Below, piece by piece: positions 42,287 to 50,526 of a stretch of 64,000 nucleotides of DNA. Within the stretch, counting starts at the first letter, position 1; every line of letters begins with the position of its first letter. The notes under the pieces are model-generated. The model saw only the letters and a list, made by a program, of their open reading frames with translations, was not told where the DNA came from and searched no databases. Made by a program: the position numbers and the translations under genes. The DNA is taken from contig CP006772.1 of NCBI GenBank assembly GCA_000473305.1, forward strand, positions 1,736,001-1,800,000, in the 5' to 3' direction. The stretch is from Bacteroidales bacterium CF. Its GTDB lineage: Bacteria; Bacteroidota; Bacteroidia; Bacteroidales; UBA932.

Positions 42287-44563
42287 ATGAAAAATAGAAA
42301 AATCAGTGCCACAAAAATTGCATTTTTTCTTTTGCTATCCGTCTCTTTAAGCGCGAAGGAGAAAAACGATGTTATATCTGTCAAATCACCGGACGGGAAA
42401 ATCGTAACCAATATCTATATCGACTCTCTCCTGAGCTTCTCGGTAAAGCAGGATGGCGTTTCTGTCCTGGAGAGATCCCGCATTGGGATGAAACTCGCGG
42501 ATGGCACGGAGTTAGGGAAATCACCAAAGCTGGTCTCTAAGAAGGTGCGGGTTGTGAATGAGGTTGTGAACGCTCAGTTCTACAGATTCAGCAAGTTCAA
42601 CGACAATTTTCAGGAGATTGACCTGAAGTTCAAAGGCGGATATGGTGTTGCGTTTAGGATTTATAATGAAGGTGTTGCTTATCGTTTTCATTCAGAGATC
42701 GATCACGAGATAGAGATAGCGGCTGAAACGGCAGAGTTCAATTTTGACAAGGATTACCTGACATATCTTGCTCACTCGAAAGGCAAAAAAGAGCAGTTTT
42801 TCATGTCTTTCCAGAATTTCTACTCTGTGAAACCACTGTCAGAGGCGGATACTCGTCTGGCCTTTCTGCCTGCGACGGTTGACCTTGGTGGTGGAAGGAA
42901 ACTCACAATCACAGAATCGGACCTGGAATCTTACCCCGGGATGTTCCTGCAGGTGAATCGCCCGGATGAATCAAACTCAGGGGTAAGCAGTGCAAATGTT
43001 AACAGCGCAACTCTAAATAGTGCAAATGTTAACAGCTCAACTAAAAAGCCGGCTGGTGAAAACTTCACAAACGGAAATCCCACAGCTTCTGCTTCAGGGC
43101 AGATGTCCGGCAAGTATTCACTGACAGGAGTCTTTGCCCCGATTCCTTCTGGATTGGAGCGTAACGCAAAACGTCTGCAAGAGGTTGTAACCGGCCGTAG
43201 CAATATACTCGCAAAAGTAAATGGCAACCGCACATTCCCGTGGAGAGTCCTTGCCATTACCGAGAAAGACACGCAGCTTCCGGTGAACAATATGGTCTAT
43301 GCACTTGCATCTCCAAACAGAATCGGCGATTGCTCCTGGGTTAAACCCGGCAAGGTTGCGTGGGACTGGTGGAACGACTGGGGTTTGTATAATGTTGGAT
43401 TCAAGGCAGGTATCAATCAGGAGACCTACAAATATTTCATAGACTTCGCATCCCGCTACGGACTTGAATATGTGGTGCTTGACGAAGGCTGGTATAACCC
43501 TGCAAAAGGAGATCTGATGACAGTTGTGCCTGAACTTGACCTGAAAGAGCTGGTTGAGTACGGGAAAGGCAAAAATGTCGGAATCGTTCTCTGGTCTGTC
43601 CTCAAAGTTCTGGACGATCAGCTGGAGGAGGCATGCAAATACTATTCGGAACTCGGAATAAAAGGTTTTAAGGTTGACTTCCTTGACAGAGATGACCAGG
43701 TGGCTGTAGATATGGTTTACAGAGTTGCCGGAGCTGCTGCCCGTCACAAACTCATGCTGGACTTCCACGGTTTCTACAAACCTACCGGAATCAACAGGAC
43801 ATTTCCTAACGTTGTCAATTTTGAGGGAGTGTTCGGACTTGAGGAGCTGAAATGGTCAACCGAGAAGGTAATGCCGGAATATGACGTCACATTGCCTTTC
43901 ATCCGAATGATGGCCGGGCCTGTCGACTACACCCCGGGTGCAATGAGAAATGCCACAAAAAAGGATTTTGCTCCGATTTACAGCAACCCGATGAGTCAAG
44001 GCACACGTTGTCATCAACTTGCAACATACATTGTATTTGACTCTCCTTTCACAATGTTGTGCGACTCCCCTACATTGTATGAGCAGAACAAAGAGTGCAC
44101 AGAGTTTATCGCTTCAATCCCTATGGTTTATGATGAGACCCGAATACTCGACGGTGAACTTGCCCAATTTATTATCACCGCACGCCGTCATGAAATACCT
44201 TCTGCCAAAGGCGCTGCTTCCGGAAACGGAATTGGAGCAACAACCGGATATGCAACCGGTACACCTGCCGGCAATGCTCAGAATTATGTCAGAATTTCTC
44301 CTGCAGACAAGACACAAACAATCTGGACCGTGGGCGGGCTTACAAACTGGAACGCCCGCGACATAACTCTCGACCTCTCTTTCCTAGAAGCCGGCAAAAC
44401 TTACAAGGCAACTCTTTTCAAGGATGGAATCAACGCTGAGAAGCAAGGTGCAGATTATGCCGTTGAGAAACTGACGGTCGACAGGAATACAAGGCTGAGA
44501 ATACATATGGCATCCGGCGGTGGGTTCGGAATGGTGATTAGTGGCACTGATTTTTCTATTTAG
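42287..44563 (+). CDS. Glycoside hydrolase family 97 (SusB-like)
   Basis: The 758-residue protein has a signal peptide in which residues 3-9 (NRKISAT) are encoded by the inverted IR-B repeat. The N-terminal beta-sandwich (VKSPDGKIVTNIYI) is followed by the catalytic barrel with WDWWNDWGLYNVGF, EYVVLDEGWYN, IKGFKVDFLDRDDQ and the FEGVFGLEELKWS loop, all typical of GH97. The enzymes are calcium-dependent alpha-glucosidases or alpha-galactosidases; which one is not clear. Two low-complexity inserts (about 229-273, Ser/Asn-rich; 641-665, Gly/Thr-rich) are unusual. The C-terminus GTDFSI is encoded by IR-B copy 6. Confidence 0.9.
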   Translation: MKNRKISATKIAFFLLLSVSLSAKEKNDVISVKSPDGKIVTNIYIDSLLSFSVKQDGVSVLERSRIGMKLADGTELGKSPKLVSKKVRVVNEVVNAQFYRFSKFNDNFQEIDLKFKGGYGVAFRIYNEGVAYRFHSEIDHEIEIAAETAEFNFDKDYLTYLAHSKGKKEQFFMSFQNFYSVKPLSEADTRLAFLPATVDLGGGRKLTITESDLESYPGMFLQVNRPDESNSGVSSANVNSATLNSANVNSSTKKPAGENFTNGNPTASASGQMSGKYSLTGVFAPIPSGLERNAKRLQEVVTGRSNILAKVNGNRTFPWRVLAITEKDTQLPVNNMVYALASPNRIGDCSWVKPGKVAWDWWNDWGLYNVGFKAGINQETYKYFIDFASRYGLEYVVLDEGWYNPAKGDLMTVVPELDLKELVEYGKGKNVGIVLWSVLKVLDDQLEEACKYYSELGIKGFKVDFLDRDDQVAVDMVYRVAGAAARHKLMLDFHGFYKPTGINRTFPNVVNFEGVFGLEELKWSTEKVMPEYDVTLPFIRMMAGPVDYTPGAMRNATKKDFAPIYSNPMSQGTRCHQLATYIVFDSPFTMLCDSPTLYEQNKECTEFIASIPMVYDETRILDGELAQFIITARRHEIPSAKGAASGNGIGATTGYATGTPAGNAQNYVRISPADKTQTIWTVGGLTNWNARDITLDLSFLEAGKTYKATLFKDGINAEKQGADYAVEKLTVDRNTRLRIHMASGGGFGMVISGTDFSI
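42295..42312 (-). repeat. IR-B copy 5 (right arm of 111-bp element)
   Basis: TAGAAAAATCAGTGCCAC lies inside the first codons of the GH97 gene, three codons after its ATG. Confidence 0.92.
44541..44558 (+). repeat. IR-B copy 6 (left arm of 160-bp element)
   Basis: GTGGCACTGATTTTTCTA encodes the last residues SGTDFSI of the GH97 protein; the stop TAG follows immediately. The inverted partner is at 44683-44700. Confidence 0.92.
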
Positions 44564-44682
44564 CAGAATTTCTGGTGTTTACTTATAGGGCTTCATTTTC
44601 AGGCATTTGTATATCCTGATTTTCAGATATTTGCACATCCATGTTTTCCACATACTTACTAAATCATTATTAACGAAATAAA

Positions 44683-44700
44683 TAGAAAAATCAGTGCCAC
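44683..44700 (-). repeat. IR-B copy 7 (right arm of 160-bp element), containing a GTG start
   Basis: TAGAAAAATCAGTGCCAC. Its GTG at 44694 is the only standard start codon available to the nuclease frame, since a TAA lies four codons upstream. Confidence 0.9.
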
Positions 44701-45518
44701 AAAAAATAAAAAAATCATCGGGCGAACTTGAGGAGTTTTCACCCGAGAAGCTGAGAAGGTCGCTGCTTCGTTCAGGAGCTTCTGAAGATATTGTAGAGCC
44801 GATTATCGAAGAGATAAACGGCTGGATATATGAGGGTGTCCCAAGTAAGTTAATCTATGAGAAGGCTTTCGGGATGCTTCGCAAAAACAAGCTGGGAAAT
44901 GCTGCGCGTTACCGGCTCAAAAAGGCAATGATGGAGCTCGGCCCTACCGGCCACCCATTTGAACACCTCGTCGGAGAGTTGTTCCGGCTGAGAGGATATG
45001 ATGTCGAGGTTGGAGTGGTTGTTGACGGAGTTTGCGTAACTCATGAGGTCGATGTGATTGCCACAAAGAACAAGCACCAGATCTTTATCGAGTGCAAATA
45101 TTACCAGACTACCGGCAAAAACGCCAATGTGCAGGTTCCTCTCTACATAAGGTCCAGAGTGAATGACATCATAAAAAAACGAGAAACAATGCCCGAGTAT
45201 GAAGGGTATACATTCTCGGGGGGAGTTGTCACAAATACAAGGTTTACAGCTGATGCCACAGCTTTCGGAGATTGCAGCGGATTGATCCTGATAAGTTGGG
45301 ACTTTCCTGCAAGTAAAGGGTTGAAGGAGATAATAGACAGCGAGAAGATTTTCCCGATTACAGCCCTCACCCGACTCAACAGAGCCGAAAAGGTTAAGCT
45401 GATGGATAACGGGATTGTGCTCTGTAACCAGATTGCAGAAAATCCGGAGGTCCTGACTGACATCGGAATGGAACCGAACCGCCGGAGCAAGATTCTCGAG
45501 GAGGTGAAATCGTTGTAA
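44694..45518 (+). CDS. ATP-cone domain plus Mrr-like restriction endonuclease fold protein
   Basis: The 274-residue protein starts with an ATP-cone (IKKSSGELEEFSPEKLRRSL, about 4-90), then GHPFEHLVGELFRLRGYDVE and VTHEVDVIATKNKHQIFIEC with KYYQ. This is the D...E-x-K pattern of the Mrr_cat PD-(D/E)XK fold. The C-terminal third is helical (TRLNRAEKVKLMDNGIVLC). ATP-cones bind nucleotides and usually regulate; the nuclease may be a nucleotide-sensing DNA cutter, but no role is proven. The start is GTG 44694, lying within an IR-B repeat. Confidence 0.82.
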   Translation: MPQKIKKSSGELEEFSPEKLRRSLLRSGASEDIVEPIIEEINGWIYEGVPSKLIYEKAFGMLRKNKLGNAARYRLKKAMMELGPTGHPFEHLVGELFRLRGYDVEVGVVVDGVCVTHEVDVIATKNKHQIFIECKYYQTTGKNANVQVPLYIRSRVNDIIKKRETMPEYEGYTFSGGVVTNTRFTADATAFGDCSGLILISWDFPASKGLKEIIDSEKIFPITALTRLNRAEKVKLMDNGIVLCNQIAENPEVLTDIGMEPNRRSKILEEVKSL

Positions 45519-45520
45519 GG

Positions 45521-45620
45521 GGCACAACCCTTCATTGAGGCACACAATCATTCATTGAGGGGCACAACCCTTCAATGAGGCACACAATCATTCATTGAGG
45601 GGCACAACCCTTCATTGAAC
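45521..45620 (+). repeat. Five 20-bp tandem repeats, alternating two forms
   Basis: GGCACAACCCTTCATTGAGG and CACACAATCATTCATTGAGG alternate in exact 20-bp steps (45521, 45541, 45561, 45581, 45601), ending in CATTGAAC. The array lies right after the nuclease gene stop and before the exbB promoter. I see no hairpin or ORF in it. Confidence 0.92.
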
Positions 45621-45692
45621 CAATAGGGCTATCAAGTTACCCCGGTGGCATAAAATATGCAGCTATACAAAGTCCGTAACGGTTAATTTTTA

Positions 45693-45700
45693 TATTTTTG
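45693..45700 (+). promoter_or_regulatory. Putative -7 box (TATTTTTG) for exbB-exbD-tonB
   Basis: TATTTTTG fits TAnnTTTG and lies 30 bases before the exbB start codon. I see no clear -33 TTTG at the usual distance. Confidence 0.5.
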
Positions 45701-45730
45701 TGAAATTATTGAAATAACACTATAAAGTAT

Positions 45731-46435
45731 ATGATCTTCCAAATTCTTGCAGCACTCCCTGAAGGGACAGCCGATGCAGCTGCTCAGGCAGCTCCGGCAG
45801 TAGAAAAAGTTTCTTTTTCATTGATTGAGATGGCCTTCAAAGGTGGTTGGCTGATGATTCCGCTGTTCCTGCTATCGATTTTAGCAGTATATCTTTTCGG
45901 TGAAAGGTGGTGGGCAATCCGCAAAGCCTCTCAGATAGACGAGAACTTCATGAGAAATATCCATGATTATGTCCATGAGGGTAAAATCAAGGCTGCAGTA
46001 AATCTTTGCCAGTCAAGCGACACTCCTATCGCCCGCCTTATCGAGAAAGGGATCGAGCGTATAGGACGTCCTCTTACTGACATCCAGACTGCTGTTGAGA
46101 ACACCGGAAACCTTGAGGTTTCAAGGCTCGAAAGCGGGCTCCCATTCCTTGCAACTATTGCCGGTGGTGCTCCGATGATCGGATTCCTCGGCACAGTAAT
46201 CGGTATGATTCAGGCATTTTACAACATGTCTCAGGCAGGCAGCAACGTAGACATCACATTGCTTTCCGGCGGTATCTACACCGCAATGGTAACCACCGTG
46301 GCCGGTCTTGTTGTCGGTATTATGGCTTACTTCGGATATAACTATCTTGTAGCAAGGATAGATAAGATTGTATACAAAATGGAGTCATATACAATCGAGT
46401 TTATGGATCTCCTCCACGAACCAGCAAATAAGTAA
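45731..46435 (+). CDS. exbB: MotA/TolQ/ExbB proton channel protein
   Basis: The 234-residue inner-membrane protein has three main helices (about 37-54, 138-165, 180-205). PFLATIAGGAPMIGFLGTVIG and GGIYTAMVTTVAGLVVGIMAY are the conserved ExbB/TolQ channel motifs. It forms the proton channel with ExbD to energise TonB. It heads a three-gene operon with six and three bases between genes. The Gln/Ala-rich N-terminus is longer than in E. coli ExbB, which is usual in Bacteroidetes. Confidence 0.92.
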   Translation: MIFQILAALPEGTADAAAQAAPAVEKVSFSLIEMAFKGGWLMIPLFLLSILAVYLFGERWWAIRKASQIDENFMRNIHDYVHEGKIKAAVNLCQSSDTPIARLIEKGIERIGRPLTDIQTAVENTGNLEVSRLESGLPFLATIAGGAPMIGFLGTVIGMIQAFYNMSQAGSNVDITLLSGGIYTAMVTTVAGLVVGIMAYFGYNYLVARIDKIVYKMESYTIEFMDLLHEPANK

Positions 46436-46441
46436 CCGGTC

Positions 46442-46855
46442 ATGGCAATCAAACGCAGAGCAAAGGTTGAGATGAATTTCAGCATGTCTTCAATGACAGA
46501 CTTGGTGTTCCTTTTGCTTATCTTCTTTCTGATCACCTCAACACTGGTAAATCCCAACGCACTCAAACTGTTGTTGCCAAAGAGCACCAATCAGGTAAAT
46601 ACAAAGCCCGAGGTGAGCATCTCCATAAAGCACTATGTCGAAAGCAACACATTTTCATATCACATAAACGGAGAACAGACCCCAGTCCCGTTCAGCCAGA
46701 TAGAGCCTCTCATTCAGGCATCTCTCCAGGGAACAGAGGACCCTACAGTGTCTCTCCATGTTGACCGTACCGTTCCTATGGAGCAGGTGGTCAATGTTAT
46801 GAACATAGCTAAAAGAAATCAATACAGGATAATCCTGGCTACGGCACCGGAATAA
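46442..46855 (+). CDS. exbD: ExbD/TolR-family biopolymer transport protein
   Basis: The 137-residue protein has one N-terminal membrane helix (about 20-38) with FSMSSMTDLVFLLLIFFLIT, where the Asp is the proton-carrying residue of ExbD/TolR. A periplasmic domain follows, ending VSLHVDRTVPMEQVVNVMNI, typical of the family. It partners with the ExbB upstream and the TonB-like protein downstream. Confidence 0.92.
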   Translation: MAIKRRAKVEMNFSMSSMTDLVFLLLIFFLITSTLVNPNALKLLLPKSTNQVNTKPEVSISIKHYVESNTFSYHINGEQTPVPFSQIEPLIQASLQGTEDPTVSLHVDRTVPMEQVVNVMNIAKRNQYRIILATAPE

Positions 46856-46858
46856 CAG

Positions 46859-47641
46859 ATGTCAAGAAATCAGAAACATAATTTGCAGAATGTTGCACGA
46901 GCCCGTTGGGTAGGTCTCGGCATGACATTCTGTATTCATATTGTCGGTTTTCTGATTTTCTTCAATACCGGCCTCTCTGCTGTCTACCCGCCTCCTGCAG
47001 AATTGGGAATAGAGGTTGATCTGGAAAAATTGCCTCCTGTGACTGTGCCTGTTCAGGTAAAAAGCGGACCTGAACCCAGGGCAGAAGTTCCGGATCCTAA
47101 AAAAGAGATTCGCCTTGTACAGTGTTCTGAATCTGCAATCAAGGGTAAAGGTGCAAACAAAGGCGCCGAGAGTACAATGGGAGACAAGGGTGACGTTGAA
47201 CAATACGAGGCCCCAAGACCTAAGCCTATTGACAGAAGAGCACTCTTTCCATCTGCATCTAACACAAATAAAGACACATCTGCCCCACAAGTTGCCCGTA
47301 GGGTGAGCGATGCGCTCACTGCCGGCCACGCTGAAGGTAACACCAAAACCGGAAGCATTGAGGGAGAACCATCGGCAAGACTTGCCGGAAGGACTCTGAT
47401 GGGAACACTGCCTGAACCGGAATACAGTGTTAACAAATCAGGCAAGGTAGTGGTAAGGATAACCGTAGATCAATACGGCAGTGTGATTAGTGCCACTCCG
47501 GGACATACCGGAACAACGGTTCAGGATAATACATTGTGGGCAGCCGCCAAGAGGGCGGCCCTGAAGGCAAAGTTCAACATCAGTTCATCCGCACCTGCTG
47601 TTCAGGAGGGAACGATCACATACATTTTCAAACTGAAATAA
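46859..47641 (+). CDS. TonB-like energy transducer
   Basis: The 260-residue protein has one N-terminal membrane helix (about 17-38: WVGLGMTFCIHIVGFLIFF), a long Pro/Lys-rich periplasmic linker (40-200) and a TonB C-terminal domain. That domain shows SGKVVVRITVDQYGSVISA then AAKRAALKAKFN and GTITYIFKLK. It transmits proton-motive force from ExbB/ExbD to outer-membrane receptors. The C-terminal domain is of the periplasmic energy transducer type common in Bacteroidetes. It ends four bases from a convergent ABC permease gene. Confidence 0.85.
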   Translation: MSRNQKHNLQNVARARWVGLGMTFCIHIVGFLIFFNTGLSAVYPPPAELGIEVDLEKLPPVTVPVQVKSGPEPRAEVPDPKKEIRLVQCSESAIKGKGANKGAESTMGDKGDVEQYEAPRPKPIDRRALFPSASNTNKDTSAPQVARRVSDALTAGHAEGNTKTGSIEGEPSARLAGRTLMGTLPEPEYSVNKSGKVVVRITVDQYGSVISATPGHTGTTVQDNTLWAAAKRAALKAKFNISSSAPAVQEGTITYIFKLK

Positions 47642-47645
47642 AAAA

Positions 47646-48899
47646 CTACTCGTAGCGGAGTGCCTCGATTGGATCAAGCCTTGAGGCACGGACTGCAGGA
47701 ATATAACCAGATATAATGCTTACTGCCAGACATGTAAGCACCCCGCAGAACATCCAGAGCCAAGGAATCACAAACGGAGATTTCATAAGCGTTGCAGTAA
47801 GGTTGCCCACAATAATTCCCAGAATTATACCCAGCCCCCCTCCTATCTGACCTATTACAATCGATTCAAAAAGAAACTGTTGCTTTATTGTCTTTGAATT
47901 TGCTCCGAGAGCTTTGCGTGTTCCAATCTCCCTGGTCCTCTCCTTGACAGAGACAAGCATAATGTTCATCAAGCCCACAGCCGCTCCCAAAAGAGTTATA
48001 AACCCTATTACAAAAGCAGCTATTGTGACATATGACATTATTTTGGAAATCTCCTCCATTGTGGCATCCGACTTTGTTATCCTGAAATCAGAGGCATCCA
48101 TCGGGCTAAGCCTCCTTACCGATCTGAAAAGCTGCTCCGCAACATCGATTGCCTTCTCCTGACTGACTCCCTCCTTTGGCATTATACCTATTGTGTAATA
48201 GGAGTTATCATTCAAAAAAACATTTTTTGCGTTTGAAACGGGAATCAACACAGTGTTGTCCGCACCTCCTCCAAATGTACTCCCTTGACTTTCAAGCACA
48301 CCGATTACCTCATACCTTACAGCCCCTACACTTATAATCTTTCCTACAGGGTCAGGGACACCCTTGAAGATTGAGGTCAACGTTCCTGAACCTACAACAG
48401 CCGAAAATGTTCCTGCCTCAAGGTCACGGGCATTGAATCCGCGTCCCTTTGCAATCTTTGAAGCAGAGTAAGTTATGTAATTTTCATCTACAGCCCTGAC
48501 AGAGAAGGTTGGATTTGTCTTTGACGAACCATATTTTATTGTTGCATTGTTAAGTGCAGACGCATAAACCGTGCTTGTAGAGGGTATCGGATAGTTCTCC
48601 AGAAAATATTGCGCCTGATTTAATGTAATATTTCTTCTGTTTATAACACGGATCTTCCTGCCTCCCGATTGTGTATCTGAATACAGCGAACGTATTGCAA
48701 ATGATGTTGCACCCATTTTTCCGAAGTTCTCTTTCATGAGAGCTTTCAATGAATCTGTGGCTGTAAGTATTCCTACCAAAGAGGTGATACCTATGGCTAT
48801 AATCATCATGGTCAGAATCGAGCGTAACCTTGTACTCAGGATTGACTTAATGGCTACGTCCAGGTTCTCTTTTAAAAGCGGAGATACTTTAAATCTCAT
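47646..48899 (-). CDS. MacB/FtsX-type ABC transporter permease
   Basis: The 417-residue protein has a first helix at about 30-48 ([20 protein letters not shown]), a large periplasmic MacB_PCD domain (50-285), and three C-terminal helices of the FtsX domain. [21 protein letters not shown] is the cytoplasmic signature and [13 protein letters not shown] the family ending. Such permeases work with an ATPase that is not adjacent here. Substrate is unknown; lipoprotein, peptide or drug export are all possible. Confidence 0.9.
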   Translation of the reverse strand: MRFKVSPLLKENLDVAIKSILSTRLRSILTMMIIAIGITSLVGILTATDSLKALMKENFGKMGATSFAIRSLYSDTQSGGRKIRVINRRNITLNQAQYFLENYPIPSTSTVYASALNNATIKYGSSKTNPTFSVRAVDENYITYSASKIAKGRGFNARDLEAGTFSAVVGSGTLTSIFKGVPDPVGKIISVGAVRYEVIGVLESQGSTFGGGADNTVLIPVSNAKNVFLNDNSYYTIGIMPKEGVSQEKAIDVAEQLFRSVRRLSPMDASDFRITKSDATMEEISKIMSYVTIAAFVIGFITLLGAAVGLMNIMLVSVKERTREIGTRKALGANSKTIKQQFLFESIVIGQIGGGLGIILGIIVGNLTATLMKSPFVIPWLWMFCGVLTCLAVSIISGYIPAVRASRLDPIEALRYE

Positions 48900-48959
48900 T
48901 AAAAAAATCTATTTGAAGGAATTATGTTTGTAAATGTAGGAAAATATCCGGGATTGGCA

Positions 48960-48967
48960 TAACTTTG
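48960..48967 (+). promoter_or_regulatory. Putative -7 box (TAACTTTG) for rluB-like gene
   Basis: TAACTTTG fits the consensus TAnnTTTG, 17 bases before the ATG. It lies in the short divergent gap shared with the ABC permease gene. Confidence 0.6.
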
Positions 48968-48984
48968 CACCCGATTATATAAAA

Positions 48985-50526
48985 ATGAGAAATTTTTCAA
49001 ACAGTGCAGGTGGGCGCCGGGATGGTAGAGCTCACAGCAAAAATGACCGCCAGGATGGCGACAGACCAAAAAGAAGCTACACTAAAAGAGAGGATAAACC
49101 TTTCGGAGAAAAACCAAGAAGAAGCTTCAGTAACGACAGACCGGAGGGTGATCGCCCTTACGGTGACAAACCAAAAAGAACTTACACTAAAAGAGATGAC
49201 AGACCTGAAGGAGGTCGTTCATTCGGTGACAGGCCAAAGAGAGCATTCGGAGGCGAAAGGTCACGTGAAGACCGTCCTTACAGTGACAGACCAAAGAGAT
49301 CTTTCGGTAGCGACAGGCCTCGTGAGGAGCGTCCTTACAACGACAGACCAAAGAGATCATTCAGCAGTGACAGACCTCGTGAAGAGCGTCCTTACAGCGA
49401 CAGACCAAAGAGAGCTTTCAGCAGCGACAGACCTCGTGAGGATCGTCCTTACAGCGACAGACCAAAGAGATCTTTCGGCAGTGACAGACCTCGTGAAGAG
49501 CGTCCTTACAGCGACAGACCAAAGAGAGCTTTCAGCAGCGACAGACCTCGTGAGGATCGTCCTTACAGCGACAGACCAAAGAGATCTTTCGGCAGCGACA
49601 GACCTCGTGAGGATCGTCCTTACAGCGACAGACCAAAGAGAGCGTTCAGCGGTGAGAGATCACGCGAAGATTCGGGCTCATTCAGGAGAGACGAGCGTTT
49701 TTCAAGAGAGCGCGAGCTAAGGGAGAGTTTCGGAGAAAATCCTCAGAAAAGTTTCCGTGCAAAAGCCGAGGAGTACACTCCTAAGCCAAGAAGAGCCAAG
49801 GCCATGGGTGATGACGGTATAAGACTCAACAAGTTTATATCCAATTCTGGTGTCTGCTCACGTCGTGAGGCTGACGAGTATATTGTAGCAGGGCTGGTTT
49901 CCGTTAACGGACAGATTGTTACCGAGCTTGGCACAAAGATTCAGGCTTCTGATGATGTTCGCTTCAACGGCGAAAGGCTCAAAGGTGAAGAGAAGGTTTA
50001 TATCATAATGAACAAGCCTAAGGATTTTGTGACTACTTTGTCTGATCCTAATGCTGAAAAGACCGTGATGGACCTCATTACCGGGAAATGTGCGCAGAGA
50101 GTCTACCCTGTAGGCCGTCTGGACAAGGCAACCACAGGCGTATTGCTTCTGACTAATGACGGAGACCTTACAGAGAAACTCACTCACCCCTCTAACAAAG
50201 TAAAGAAGATTTACCATGTGTTCCTTGACAAGAATCTTTCCGGAACTGATTTCAAGCAACTCATAGAAGGTGTTCAGCTTGAAGACGGGCCAATGTATGC
50301 TGACACCCTTTCATACATAGACGAAGACAACAGTCAGGTCGGTCTTGAGATTCACTCGGGAAGGAACCGTGTCGTAAGAAGAATGTTCGAGGCTTTGGGA
50401 TACAAGGTCAAGAAACTTGACAGAGTTCTCTTTGCCGGACTTACCAAAAAGAACCTCCGCAGAGGACAGTGGCGTTTCCTTACAGAACAGGAGATTACAT
50501 CACTCAAAATGGGTATTTTTGAATAA
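48985..50526 (+). CDS. RluB/RsuA-type pseudouridine synthase with long RPR-repeat N-terminus
   Basis: The 513-residue protein has two parts. Residues 1-270 are a disordered, highly charged stretch of about seven 19-residue repeats (RPYSDRPKRSFGSDRPREE). Residues 275-510 carry an S4 RNA-binding domain (RLNKFISNSGVCSRREADEY) and the synthase core, with MNKPKDFVTTLSDP, VYPVGRLDKATTGVLLLTND (catalytic Asp) and EIHSGRNRVVRRMFEALGY. The core fits RluB/RsuA-type rRNA pseudouridine synthases. Arg-rich tails are common in Bacteroidetes; their length often varies. It overlaps the era start. Confidence 0.92.
   Translation: MRNFSNSAGGRRDGRAHSKNDRQDGDRPKRSYTKREDKPFGEKPRRSFSNDRPEGDRPYGDKPKRTYTKRDDRPEGGRSFGDRPKRAFGGERSREDRPYSDRPKRSFGSDRPREERPYNDRPKRSFSSDRPREERPYSDRPKRAFSSDRPREDRPYSDRPKRSFGSDRPREERPYSDRPKRAFSSDRPREDRPYSDRPKRSFGSDRPREDRPYSDRPKRAFSGERSREDSGSFRRDERFSRERELRESFGENPQKSFRAKAEEYTPKPRRAKAMGDDGIRLNKFISNSGVCSRREADEYIVAGLVSVNGQIVTELGTKIQASDDVRFNGERLKGEEKVYIIMNKPKDFVTTLSDPNAEKTVMDLITGKCAQRVYPVGRLDKATTGVLLLTNDGDLTEKLTHPSNKVKKIYHVFLDKNLSGTDFKQLIEGVQLEDGPMYADTLSYIDEDNSQVGLEIHSGRNRVVRRMFEALGYKVKKLDRVLFAGLTKKNLRRGQWRFLTEQEITSLKMGIFE
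49258..49665 (+). repeat. 57-bp coding tandem repeats in the pseudouridine synthase gene
   Basis: About seven copies of a 57-bp unit containing GACAGACCAAAGAGATCTTT and encoding 19 residues. Copies differ mainly at Ser/Ala and Glu/Asp positions, and pairs of adjacent copies recur almost unchanged, suggesting duplication in 114-bp steps. Confidence 0.88.
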
